A stretch of 64,000 nucleotides of DNA. Origin: Bradyrhizobium campsiandrae (lineage in GTDB: Bacteria; Pseudomonadota; Alphaproteobacteria; Rhizobiales; Xanthobacteraceae). Positions within the stretch are counted from its first letter, which is position 1. Every line of letters starts with the position of its first letter. The stretch spans positions 1-64,000 of the forward strand of contig NZ_JAANIH010000008.1 in assembly GCF_014529705.1 (NCBI RefSeq), read 5' to 3'. Shown in pieces: positions 36,551 through 44,856 of the stretch. Position numbers and translations under genes: made by a program. The notes beneath the pieces are model-generated. The model saw only the letters and a program-made list of their open reading frames with translations, had not been told where the DNA came from and ran no database searches.

Positions 36551-37417
36551 ATGACCGACCCCACTCCTCTGACCTCCCTCTCCTCGGCCCTCGCGGATGT
36601 GGTGGCGCGCGCCGCGCCCTCCGTCGTTTCCGTGCATTCGCATCGCGCCCGCTCAACCGGCTTCGTCTGGAAGTCCGGCCTGATCATCACCGCCGACGAA
36701 GCACTCGCGGACGAGGGCGAGGTCCGGATCGGCCTTCCTGACGGCAGCACCGTTGCCGCTACGGTCGCCGGCCGCGATCATACGACGGATATTGCCCTGC
36801 TGCGCGCTGATACCAGCATCGCCCCGGTCAGGCTGACTAGGACGGTGCCGGCCCTCGGTGCGCTCTCGGTCGTGGTCGCCACCACCCGGGATGCGCCGAG
36901 TGCGGCACTCGGGATGGTGTCGGTCTCGGGCCAAGGCTGGCGCTCCTTGCGCGGCGGCGAGATCGATGCGCGGATCGAGCTCGACGTTCGGCTGCGTTCG
37001 AGCCAAGAGGGCGGCCTTGCCCTTGAAGCATCGGGAGAAGCCTTCGGCATGGCCGTGCTCGGTCCGCGGCGCGTGCTGGTGATCCCGACGGCGACGATCG
37101 AGCGCGTCGCGGCGCAGCTGGAGACACGCGGCCGCATCGCACGCGGCTATCTCGGGCTGGGCCTGCAGCCGCTGCGGCTCGATGACGGCATCGGCGCGAT
37201 GGTGATGAATGTCGACAAGGCCGGCCCGGCAGCCGCGGCCGGCATCCGCCAGGGCGACGTGATCGTGGCCGTCAACGACCAGAAGCTTTCCGGCGTGCGG
37301 GCGCTGTTGCGAACACTGGGACCTGCCAGCGTCGGCCGGGTGGTCGATGTCGCGGTCCGCCGCGGCGGCGAACCGACGAGCTTCAGGGTCACGATCGGCG
37401 AGAGGCCCGAGGCGTGA
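36551..37417 (+). CDS. HtrA-like trypsin-fold protein with PDZ domain and degenerate catalytic triad
   Basis: This 288-residue protein aligns with S1C serine proteases followed by a PDZ domain (residues about 197-285, GYLGLGLQPLRL, then GPAAAAGIRQGDVIVAVND). The triad is broken. The His position in the LIIT-x-x-His segment reads LIITADEAL (E50), and the GNSGG serine loop reads SSQEGGLAL (about 150-158). Only the Asp segment, DHTTDIALL (D80), is kept. No signal peptide or membrane segment is present. It is therefore probably a cytoplasmic pseudoprotease that binds peptides. A good TAAGGAG precedes the ATG, and the stop overlaps the start of the next gene. Confidence 0.85.
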   Translation: MTDPTPLTSLSSALADVVARAAPSVVSVHSHRARSTGFVWKSGLIITADEALADEGEVRIGLPDGSTVAATVAGRDHTTDIALLRADTSIAPVRLTRTVPALGALSVVVATTRDAPSAALGMVSVSGQGWRSLRGGEIDARIELDVRLRSSQEGGLALEASGEAFGMAVLGPRRVLVIPTATIERVAAQLETRGRIARGYLGLGLQPLRLDDGIGAMVMNVDKAGPAAAAGIRQGDVIVAVNDQKLSGVRALLRTLGPASVGRVVDVAVRRGGEPTSFRVTIGERPEA

Positions 37418-37785
37418 GCGAGGACACCACGCCTGATATCGTGCTGTCGCTCGAGATCGACGACCCCGCACTGGCCGACCGCCTCGCGACATTGCTCGGC
37501 AGCGTCGCGGGGCTTCGCCTTGCCGGGCCTGGCGAGACCGCCAATGCGACGGTCGTCGCCCGCGATCCCCGCGTCATGCCCGAGGACATCGCGCTGACGC
37601 AGCGCGAACTCGACGTGCTGGCGCTGATGGCGGAAGGCGCCTCCAACAAGATGATCGCGCGCCAGCTCAACATCTCCGTGCACACCGTGAAATTCCATGT
37701 CGGCTCGCTGCTCGACAAGCTGGATGCGACCGGCCGCACCGATGCGGTCGCGCATGCCGCGCGCCGCGGCGTGATCGAGCTATAG
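37414..37785 (+). CDS. Small LuxR-type HTH regulator with truncated receiver-like N-terminus
   Basis: This 123-residue protein starts with a GTG that overlaps the preceding TGA (GTGA), implying coupling. Its C-terminal half is a LuxR/FixJ-type HTH: LTQRELDVLALMAEGASNKMIARQL, then SVHTVKFHVGSLLDKL. The N-terminal 55 residues (IVLSLEIDDPALADRLATLL onward) look like the first strands and helix of a receiver domain but contain no full phosphoacceptor pocket. Its activity may be set by the coupled PDZ pseudoprotease rather than by phosphorylation. The stop codon overlaps that of the convergent histidine kinase. Confidence 0.82.
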   Translation: MSEDTTPDIVLSLEIDDPALADRLATLLGSVAGLRLAGPGETANATVVARDPRVMPEDIALTQRELDVLALMAEGASNKMIARQLNISVHTVKFHVGSLLDKLDATGRTDAVAHAARRGVIEL

Positions 37786-38850
37786 CGCCTCCGGAAAGCT
37801 GAGCCGGACCGTCAGGCCCGGCGCATTATCCTGCAGCGCGATCTCGGCGCCGTGGAGACGCGACACCGCTGCGACCAGGCTCAGGCCCAGCCCGTTGCCG
37901 GGCGTGTAGCGGCTCTGCTCGAGCCGGTAGAAGCGCTTGAAGACGTGATCGTGCTGATCGGCGGCAATCCCCGGGCCGTCGTCGGCGATGGCAATCGTCG
38001 CACCGCCACCTTCGTGACGACAGGTCACGGTGACCTTGCCGCCCGGACGGCCGTGCTTGATTGCGTTGTCGACCAGATTGGCAATGGCATCGAACAGCAG
38101 ATCGCGATCGCCCGTGACGGCGACGTCGCGCTCGCCGCCGAGGCTCAGCCGCGTTGCAACCTGTTCGGCGGCAGCGTCGTAGAGCTCGACCACCTCGCCG
38201 GCGATTTCGGCGAGGTTGAGCGCGCGAAACGCGCTTCGCCTGGCGCGGGTCTCGATCTCCGAGATCCGCGTGATCGATGCGAACATGCCGAGCACGGCAT
38301 CGAGATCGGCGATGGTATCGCCGATCAGCGCCGCATCGGCCTCGCTGTTGCGGTCGTGGTGATAGGCCTTTTCCAGCCGCCCTCGCATGCGCGTCAGCGG
38401 CGTGCGCAGGTCATGGGCAACATTGTCGCTGACCTGCTTGACCTCGCCCATCAGCGTCTCGATGCGGTCGAGCATCTGGTTGAGGTTTTCGGCAACGCGA
38501 TCCCATTCATCGTGGCTGCCGCGCAGGGGAATGCGCCGGTCGAGCCCGGACAGCATGATGGCGCGGCTGGTGGCGTTGATCTCCTCGATCCGCCCAACCG
38601 TGCGCCGTGTCACCAGCACGGCCGCGACGCCCGATAGCACCACGAGCAGCACGGCGACCGCAATCATCGCAAGCTCGAGCATCGCAGTGAAACCGCTGAG
38701 GTCGCCCGCATCGCCGACCCGACTCCGCACATAGGCGAGCGTGCCGAAATAGACATAGGCCATGACCGCCGCGACGATCAGGCCGAAGATCGCGATCGCA
38801 ATCAGCGCCAGGCGGAAGGTCGAGGAGCGAAGCGTGTTAGCCAGGAGCAC
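37780..38850 (-). CDS. Sensor histidine kinase with a minimal periplasmic loop
   Basis: This 356-residue kinase has membrane segments at about 13-38 and 58-80 with only about 20 residues between them. A HAMP domain follows, then the phosphoacceptor H146 in NVAHDLRTPLTRM, and an ATPase domain with N-box NLVDNAIKHG, G1 ADDGPGIA and G2 GNGLGLSLV. The tiny outside loop suggests sensing within the membrane or through a partner. Its GTG start overlaps the 3' end of the response-regulator gene by 14 bases, so the two are coupled. Confidence 0.92.
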   Translation of the reverse strand: MLLANTLRSSTFRLALIAIAIFGLIVAAVMAYVYFGTLAYVRSRVGDAGDLSGFTAMLELAMIAVAVLLVVLSGVAAVLVTRRTVGRIEEINATSRAIMLSGLDRRIPLRGSHDEWDRVAENLNQMLDRIETLMGEVKQVSDNVAHDLRTPLTRMRGRLEKAYHHDRNSEADAALIGDTIADLDAVLGMFASITRISEIETRARRSAFRALNLAEIAGEVVELYDAAAEQVATRLSLGGERDVAVTGDRDLLFDAIANLVDNAIKHGRPGGKVTVTCRHEGGGATIAIADDGPGIAADQHDHVFKRFYRLEQSRYTPGNGLGLSLVAAVSRLHGAEIALQDNAPGLTVRLSFPEAL

Positions 38851-39529
38851 GAAGGCAATATCCGATGCCGCGGATGGTGTGGATCAGGGGATAGGCCTGG
38901 GCATCGTCGACCTTGCGGCGAACGCGTCCGACATAGACGTCGATGATGTTGGTGGAAGGATCGAAATGCAGGTCCCAGACATGCTGGAGCAGCATTGCCC
39001 GGGAGACGACGCGGCCCTCGTTGCGGACGAGATATTCGAGCAGCTGGAATTCGCGCGGCAGCAGCGGAATCTTGCGACCGCGGCGGCTGGCGTTGCGCGC
39101 GATCAGGTCGACGGCGAGATCGCCGACGCGCAAAATGGTTTCCTTGGCGATGGTCTCGCTGCGGCGGCCGAGCGCCTCGAGGCGGGCGAGCAGCTCGACG
39201 AAGGAGAACGGCTTGACCAGGTAGTCGTCGCCACCGGCGCGCAAGCCGCGCACGCGATCATCGACCTCGCCGAGCGCGGAGATGATGAGGAATGGCGAGG
39301 CGATGCCGTCGTCGCGCAATTGCCGCATCACGGTGATGCCGTCGATGTCGGGCAGCATGCGGTCGATCGTGATCACGGCATAGTCGCGGGCTGCGCCGTG
39401 GCTGAGCGCCTCACGACCGTTGGCGGCGAGATCGACCTCGTAGCCCGAGGTCGTCAATTCCTCGACGAGCTGGCCCGCGGTTTCCGGATCGTCCTCGACG
39501 ATGAGGATGCGGCGATGGCCTCCGGTCAT
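38837..39529 (-). CDS. OmpR/PhoB-family response regulator
   Basis: This 230-residue protein has a receiver domain with the acidic pair in VEDD (11-14), phosphoacceptor D56 in ITIDRMLPD, and the conserved lysine in YLVKPFSF. A winged HTH DNA-binding domain follows (LLPREFQLLEYLVRNEGRVVSRAMLLQHVW, TNIIDVYVGRVRRKVD). It is the partner of the overlapping kinase. The gene upstream on the same strand encodes a Gly/His-rich exported protein, which may be a target. Confidence 0.94.
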   Translation of the reverse strand: MTGGHRRILIVEDDPETAGQLVEELTTSGYEVDLAANGREALSHGAARDYAVITIDRMLPDIDGITVMRQLRDDGIASPFLIISALGEVDDRVRGLRAGGDDYLVKPFSFVELLARLEALGRRSETIAKETILRVGDLAVDLIARNASRRGRKIPLLPREFQLLEYLVRNEGRVVSRAMLLQHVWDLHFDPSTNIIDVYVGRVRRKVDDAQAYPLIHTIRGIGYCLRAPG

Positions 39530-39626
39530 GTCAAACTCCAGGCGACGATCGCCACCAGATTATCCCGTTCCGGGGCTGAGCGGAACCACCCGGTGGCGAT
39601 CGCGACAATGGTGCGGTCCGGCGGTC

Positions 39627-40142
39627 CTAGTACCAATCGTCCCCGCACGCATTGACCCATTGCCACCCATAGGCCGTCCAGCTCCTGCGCCAGCAGCCGT
39701 CGTAATAATTGTCATAATAATACGGTGCGCCGAACACGGCGAAACGGCGGAAGTGATGGTGGTGAAAGAAGAAGGCGTGGCGGCCGATGAAGGGCCTGCC
39801 ATGCCAGCCGTTGCCGGCAAAGCGCGGCCCGACCGCCGCATGCGCGAAGCGCGCACCGCCGAAGGCAGATCCACCGAAGCCCGCTCCGCCGAAATGGGCG
39901 AAGTGCGCGCCGCCCATGCCACCGACATGCATGCCGCCACCAAAGCCGCCCGCGTGCATGCCGCCCATGCCGCCACCGAAATGGCCACCACCGCCGAAGC
40001 CGCCGTGTCCGCCGCCACCGAAGCCGCCACCGCCGTGACCGCCGCCTCCACCTCCACCGCCGCGTGCGAGCACCGGTGAAGCGAGTGCCATCGCTGCTGC
40101 GATCGTCACCGCAACGATGCCCTTGAGAAGCCTGTTGTCCAT
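39627..40142 (-). CDS. Gly/His-rich secreted protein
   Basis: This 171-residue protein has a Sec signal peptide (MDNRLLKGIVAVTIAAAMALASPVLA) and a mature part of Gly-Gly-His and Gly-Phe repeats to about residue 100. A His-rich stretch follows (RHAFFFHHHHFRRF), then a Tyr/Trp-rich C-terminus with two cysteines. The composition suggests a disordered or metal-binding surface protein; no family function is known to me. A perfect 16-bp palindrome lies 21 bases before its start codon. It is followed by a two-component system on the same strand. Confidence 0.75.
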   Translation of the reverse strand: MDNRLLKGIVAVTIAAAMALASPVLARGGGGGGGGHGGGGFGGGGHGGFGGGGHFGGGMGGMHAGGFGGGMHVGGMGGAHFAHFGGAGFGGSAFGGARFAHAAVGPRFAGNGWHGRPFIGRHAFFFHHHHFRRFAVFGAPYYYDNYYDGCWRRSWTAYGWQWVNACGDDWY

Positions 40143-40162
40143 CGAAGCATCCTCCGTGCTGC

Positions 40163-40178
40163 GCAGCGATATCGCTGC
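40163..40178. promoter_or_regulatory. Perfect 16-bp palindrome before the Gly/His-rich protein gene
   Basis: GCAGCGATATCGCTGC is fully self-complementary and lies 21 bases upstream of the minus-strand start at 40142. The place suits an operator for a dimeric regulator, or a hairpin in the 5' leader. Confidence 0.45.
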
Positions 40179-40268
40179 CGCGTCAGAGGGATCAGAGAGG
40201 AAGGGGCAGGCAGCTTCAACTTACAAGTGCGCCAGATTCTGACGCGGAAGTTAGGAAGTGTTGCGCGG

Positions 40269-40462
40269 CTCTCTCACTCCCTCGCCCCGTTCTTACGGGG
40301 AGAGGGTGGGGTGAGGGGCTGCTTCCGCGAGTTCGATTTGAGTTGGAGGGCGCGACGGGAAGGAGTCGGTGGGACCATTGATCCGTCCAACCTCGTGCCC
40401 TGCCCCTCACCCGGATCGCTAAACGCGATCCGACCTCTCCCCGCAAAGAGCGGGGAGAGGTG
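40269..40462. repeat. Palindromic repeat, family E-like, copy 2
   Basis: CCTCGCCCCGTTCTTACGGG with GGAGAGGG on the left faces ACCTCTCCCCGC and GCGGGGAGAGGTG on the right. Inner segments GGTGAGGGGC and GCCCCTCACC pair as well. It fills most of the spacer between the Gly/His-rich gene and tex, and resembles 5321-5428. The remaining bases of this spacer show nothing else except the palindrome at 40163. Confidence 0.75.
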
Positions 40463-40468
40463 AAGGCA

Positions 40469-42802
40469 TCACACCCGCTTGCCGTTGTTCTTCTCCGCGG
40501 CGCGGCGCATCGCCTCGGCAAGCGCGCCGCCACCGCCGGAGGATTCCTGCTTGCGCGGGGCAGACGACATCATGCGATTGGTATTGCGCGTGGTGTCGCG
40601 CTGCATGCCGGGGGCGTCCTTCTTGGGCCCGACCTCGTCGTCGAGACGCAGCGTCAGCGAGATGCGCTTGCGCGCGACCTCGAAGTCCAGCACCTTCACC
40701 TTGACGATATCGCCGGGCTTCACCACCTCGCGCGGATCCTTGATGAAGGTCTTCGACATCGCCGAGATGTGGACGAGACCGTCCTGGTGCACGCCGATGT
40801 CGACGAAGGCACCGAAGGCGGCGACGTTGGTCACGGTGCCCTCGAGGATCATGCCCTTCTGGAGATCCTTGATCTCCTCGACGCCATCCTTGAACACGGC
40901 GGCCTTGAAGGCCGGACGCGGATCGCGGCCGGGCTTTTCCAATTCCTTCAAAATGTCGGTGACGGTCGGCAGACCAAACGTCTCGTCGACGAAATCCTTC
41001 GGCTTCAAGGTGCGCACGATCTCGCTCGAGCCGATCAGCGCCTTGATGTCGCTCTTGGTCGCCGCGAGGATGCGGCGCACCACCGGATAGGCTTCCGGAT
41101 GCACGCCGGAGGCATCGAGCGGATCCTCGCCGCCGAGGATGCGCAGGAAGCCGGCGCACTGCTCGAAGGCCTTGGGGCCGAGCCGCGGCACGTCCTTGAG
41201 CGCCTTGCGCGACTTGAACGGCCCGTTGGCGTCGCGGTGCGCCACGATGCTCTGCGCCAGACCAGATCCGACGCCCGACACGCGGGCGAGCAGCGGCGCG
41301 GACGCGGTATTCACGTCGACGCCGACGGCGTTCACGCAGTCTTCGACCACCGCATCGAGCGATTTGGCGAGCTTGGCCTGGCCGAGATCGTGCTGATACT
41401 GGCCGACGCCGATCGCCTTGGGCTCGATCTTGACGAGTTCGGCGAGCGGATCCTGAAGACGTCGCGCGATCGAGACCGCGCCGCGCAGGGTCACGTCGAG
41501 GCCCGGCAATTCCTCCGAGGCGAAGGCGGAGGCGGAATAGACCGACGCGCCGGCTTCAGACACCACGATCTTGCTCATCTTCAATTCGGGAAGGCCCTTG
41601 ACCAGCTCGGTCGCCAGCTTGTCGGTCTCGCGCGAGGCGGTGCCGTTGCCGATCGCGATCAGCTCGACGCGATGCTTGATCGCGAGCCGGCCGAGCGTCG
41701 CCAGCGACTCGTTCCACTGCCGCTGCGGCTCGTGCGGATAGATCGCCGTGGTGTCGACCACCTTGCCGGTGGCATCGATCACGGCGACCTTGACCCCGGT
41801 GCGGTAGCCGGGATCGAGACCCATGGTGACGCGGGTGCCGGCCGGCGCGGCCAGCAGCAGGTCGCGCAGGTTCGAGGCGAACACGCGCACGGCTTCGGTT
41901 TCGGCCGCGTTCCACAGCCGCATGCGCAAATCGATGTTGAGATGCACCTGGATCTTGGTGCGCCAGGCCCAGCGCACGGTGTCGATCAGCCAGCGGTCGC
42001 CGGGGCGCTTGAGGTCGGCGATGCCGAAGCGCTTCATGATCTTCAATTCGTAGGCACCGGGCACGCCGGCAGGCGGCGCTTCCTCGGCCTGGATCTGCAG
42101 ATCGAGGATCTCCTCCTTCTCGCCCCGGAACATGGCGAGGATGCGGTGCGAGGGGAGTTTCGTCAGCGGCTCGGAGAAATCAAAATAGTCGGCGAACTTT
42201 TCGCCCTCGGTCTTCTTGCCGTCGCGCACCTTCGAGGCCATGCGCGCATTGGTCCACACGTCCTCGCGCAGGGCACCGATCAAATCGGCATCCTCGTCGA
42301 AGCGTTCGACCAGGATGGCGCGGGCGCCATCGAGTGCCGCGGCAGCATCGGCAACGCCCTTCTCGGCATTGACGAAGCCTTCGGCGACGACCTTCGGATC
42401 GTTGCCGGGTTCCGCCATCAGCTTGACGGCGAGCGGCTCGAGGCCGGCTTCCTTGGCAATCTCCGCCTTCGTGCGACGCTTCGGCTTGAACGGCAGATAG
42501 ATGTCTTCCAGGCGCGCCTTGCTGTCGGCCGCCAGGATCGAGGCTTCCAGCGCGGCATCGAGTTTGCCCTGCTCACGGACCGATTCGAGGATCGCCTTGC
42601 GGCGGTCTTCCAGTTCGCGCAGGTACACCAGGCGCTCCTCCAGGGTGCGCAATTGCGCGTCGTCGAGCGCACCGGTCGCTTCCTTGCGGTAGCGGGCGAT
42701 GAAGGGAACCGTTGCGCCGCCGTCGAGCAGCGTCACCGCCGCCTCGACCTGCTCCGCCCGGACCCCAAGCTCCTGCGCAATCTTCTGGTTGATATTTGCC
42801 AC
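40469..42802 (-). CDS. tex: Tex-family RNA-binding protein
   Basis: This protein of about 777 residues has the Tex layout: helical N-terminus ([25 protein letters not shown]), a YqgF/RNase H-like domain ([21 protein letters not shown]), helix-hairpin-helix repeats ([20 protein letters not shown]), and a C-terminal S1 domain ([32 protein letters not shown]). It binds nucleic acid and is involved in transcription and toxin or stress phenotypes in other bacteria. I chose GTG 42802 because GGAGAGGAAA precedes it. ATGs at 42820 and 42826 extend the frame. Confidence 0.95.
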   Translation of the reverse strand: MANINQKIAQELGVRAEQVEAAVTLLDGGATVPFIARYRKEATGALDDAQLRTLEERLVYLRELEDRRKAILESVREQGKLDAALEASILAADSKARLEDIYLPFKPKRRTKAEIAKEAGLEPLAVKLMAEPGNDPKVVAEGFVNAEKGVADAAAALDGARAILVERFDEDADLIGALREDVWTNARMASKVRDGKKTEGEKFADYFDFSEPLTKLPSHRILAMFRGEKEEILDLQIQAEEAPPAGVPGAYELKIMKRFGIADLKRPGDRWLIDTVRWAWRTKIQVHLNIDLRMRLWNAAETEAVRVFASNLRDLLLAAPAGTRVTMGLDPGYRTGVKVAVIDATGKVVDTTAIYPHEPQRQWNESLATLGRLAIKHRVELIAIGNGTASRETDKLATELVKGLPELKMSKIVVSEAGASVYSASAFASEELPGLDVTLRGAVSIARRLQDPLAELVKIEPKAIGVGQYQHDLGQAKLAKSLDAVVEDCVNAVGVDVNTASAPLLARVSGVGSGLAQSIVAHRDANGPFKSRKALKDVPRLGPKAFEQCAGFLRILGGEDPLDASGVHPEAYPVVRRILAATKSDIKALIGSSEIVRTLKPKDFVDETFGLPTVTDILKELEKPGRDPRPAFKAAVFKDGVEEIKDLQKGMILEGTVTNVAAFGAFVDIGVHQDGLVHISAMSKTFIKDPREVVKPGDIVKVKVLDFEVARKRISLTLRLDDEVGPKKDAPGMQRDTTRNTNRMMSSAPRKQESSGGGGALAEAMRRAAEKNNGKRV

Positions 42803-43011
42803 GCGAGATTTCCTCTCCATTCCCAAGCACGCGACGCAGACCGAAATCCGACCGCGGGACGCCGCTTATGGACCAACCGGGGTTGATTCATCAAGGTACT
42901 GCGACAGACCGTCGACAGAGGATTTTTTTTGTTGCCTTGATGCGATCCCGCCACAATCGTGGGGATGACGCGGGCCCTTTTTCTTGCGCTCCGTCGTGAT
43001 CGAGGTATGGG

Positions 43012-43163
43012 ACCCGTCATCCTGAGGTGCGAGTGGTGCGATGCAAAGCATCGCGCCGGGAGCCTCGAAGGATGCACGGCCCGGATGCAGCCGGGCTGTC
43101 GCCCTTCGAGGCTTGCTCTGCGCCGCTATCGCGCCGCAGTGCGCGCACCTCACGGTGACGGGT
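43012..43163. repeat. Palindromic repeat, family C, full element
   Basis: The ends ACCCGTCATCCTGAGGTGCG and CGCACCTCACGGTGACGGGT are near-perfect inverse complements. Inner segments pair too: AGCCTCGAAGG with CCTTCGAGGCT, and GATGCAAAGCATC and CCCGGATGCAGCCGGG form their own hairpins. The element could fold as a branched structure. Confidence 0.8.
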
Positions 43164-43189
43164 TAGAGCGGAGCTTGCTCTCTCCGCGT

Positions 43190-43276
43190 CGTCATTGCGA
43201 GCGCAGCGAAGCAATCCAGACTGCCGCCGCGGAGGGATTCTGGATTGCTTCGTCGCAAGGGCTCCTCGCAATGACG
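43190..43276. repeat. Nested palindromic repeat, family B, copy 2
   Basis: The same arms as at 29798-29885 are present, but here the short insert (GCGCAGC) is in the left arm and the long one (GTCGCAAGGGCTC) in the right. The copy is therefore inverted relative to the first. Confidence 0.9.
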
Positions 43277-43507
43277 GAGTATGAGGCGGCAGCCTCGCTC
43301 TTTCGGTTCGCATCTTGACTTGGAGGCACGCCTTCTCACTCTCGCGGCGCATTTCGCCCGAGCTTTGCGCTCCTTGTCACGCCCTTAATACAAAGGGCGC
43401 AGGGAAGGCCGGTTGCCGGCAGGCACCCGCGGTCTGTTGCTCGAAAGTGTAGCGCAAAGAGACCGCACAGCAGCATACAGGTGATGCCGTACACGACGTA
43501 GTCCGTC

Positions 43508-43551
43508 GCCCTTCGAGGCTCGCCGAAGAGGCGAGCACCTCAGGGTGACGG
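43508..43551. repeat. Partial family C repeat
   Basis: GCCCTTCGAGGCTCGCCGAAGAGGCGAGCACCTCAGGGTGACGG (44 bases, named here by its ends GCCCTTCGAGGCT and CACCTCAGGGTGACGG) matches the right half of the element at 43012-43163, with a small internal hairpin (CTCGCC and GGCGAG). The left half is missing. Confidence 0.65.
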
Positions 43552-43639
43552 TGAGGCCAATCGCTGGCGGCTTGACATCCACCCCGCTTCCACGGCTGGG
43601 TGCCCTGCCGGACCATCGAACTGCCCACGAGGACACTCC

Positions 43640-44746
43640 ATGCGCACCACATCGGTCGGCGTCCACAAGATCGCCACCAAGGGACCCGGTGACGTTTCCG
43701 GCCTGATGAACCTGATCGGTTCAGGTGCGATCGATCCCGCCTCGATCCTGGCGATCCTCGGCAAGACCGAGGGCAATGGCGGCGTCAATGATTTCACCCG
43801 GGAATATGCCGTGGCCGCATTGTGCTCGGCACTGGCGCCAAAGCTCGACCTGTCCGCGGAGGCGGTCGAGCAACGCATCGCCTTCGTGATGTCCGGCGGC
43901 ACCGAAGGCGTGCTCAGCCCGCACATCACGGTGTTCACGCGCCAGCAGGTTCAACAGCAGCCCGCAGGCATCTCCGGCAAGCGCCTCAGCATCGGCATGG
44001 CGCACACCCGCGATTTCCTGCCCGAAGAGCTCGGCCGCTCGGCGCAGATCACCGAGACGGCCAAGGCCGTCACGGCCGCGATGGCGGATGCCGGCATTGC
44101 CGATCCCGCCGACGTCCATTTCGTCCAGATCAAATGCCCGCTGCTGACCAGCGAGCGCGTCGAGGCGGCCGCCGCACGCGGCAACAAGACGGCGACGACC
44201 AGCGCCTACAGCTCGATGGCCTATTCCCGCGGCGCCTCCGCGCTCGGCGTTGCGGTCGCGCTCGGCGAAATCGCCGCCGATATCGGCGACCAGGATGTGC
44301 TGCGGCGCTATGATCTGTTCTCGAAGGTCGCCTCGACCTCGTCCGGAATCGAGCTGATGCACAATGTCGTCATCGTGCTCGGCAATTCGGAAAGCTCGGC
44401 CAGCGCGTTCGAGATCTCGCATGCGGTCATGAGCGACGCGATCGATGCCGCCGCCGTGCTCGCGGCGCTCGGCAGCGTCGGGCTTGGCGCACGGGCACAA
44501 GCGGACCGCGAACTCGTCAACATCTTCGCCAAGGCCGAGGCCTCGCCTGACGGCACCGTGCGCGGCTTCCGCCACACCATGCTCGAAGACACCGACATCT
44601 CATCGACGCGCCACGCCCGCGCAGCCGTCGGCGGCCTGATCGCCGGCCTTGCCGGCACGGGAGCGGTCTACGTCTCCGGCGGAGCCGAGCACCAGGGCCC
44701 TGCCGGCGGCGGCCCGGTTGCGGTGATCGCGCGGCTCTCCGATTGA
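43640..44746 (+). CDS. Ring-opening amidohydrolase (cyanuric acid amidohydrolase/barbiturase family)
   Basis: This 368-residue protein belongs to the AtzD/TrzD/barbiturase family, whose three homologous domains each give a Ser-Lys pair to a shared active site. Visible family segments are [18 protein letters not shown] (about 40-57), [54 protein letters not shown], and the ending [19 protein letters not shown]. The enzymes hydrolyse cyanuric acid to carboxybiuret or barbituric acid to ureidomalonate; the sequence alone does not decide which. A downstream amidase gene supports stepwise amide breakdown. GAGGA stands before the ATG. Confidence 0.9.
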   Translation: MRTTSVGVHKIATKGPGDVSGLMNLIGSGAIDPASILAILGKTEGNGGVNDFTREYAVAALCSALAPKLDLSAEAVEQRIAFVMSGGTEGVLSPHITVFTRQQVQQQPAGISGKRLSIGMAHTRDFLPEELGRSAQITETAKAVTAAMADAGIADPADVHFVQIKCPLLTSERVEAAAARGNKTATTSAYSSMAYSRGASALGVAVALGEIAADIGDQDVLRRYDLFSKVASTSSGIELMHNVVIVLGNSESSASAFEISHAVMSDAIDAAAVLAALGSVGLGARAQADRELVNIFAKAEASPDGTVRGFRHTMLEDTDISSTRHARAAVGGLIAGLAGTGAVYVSGGAEHQGPAGGGPVAVIARLSD

Positions 44747-44856
44747 GAGGCCACCTCTCCGCGCCGGGCGCAACCCTGCCCCCCGCGCCGGCTCAGTTGA
44801 TTCAGGCGGGCCCTTGCGAAAAAGGTGACGCCGCCACCGAAGGGGATTTTGACTTC

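Larger units (their letters stand above)
42803..43639. other. Gene-free spacer of 837 bases filled with repeats
   Basis: No frame here has family features, a sensible ribosome binding site and its own coding bias. The stretch holds a family C repeat (43012-43163), a family B repeat (43190-43276) and half of a family C element (43508-43551). The first 200 bases, before the repeats, should contain the promoter of the minus-strand tex gene. The last 85 bases should hold the promoter of the ring-opening hydrolase. Confidence 0.7.

Noticed and set aside
43017..43666. Several open frames of 90-120 codons on both strands between tex and the ring-opening hydrolase
   Set aside because: They run through palindromic repeats, so their translations only reflect repeat sequence. 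None has a fitting ribosome binding site or family features.
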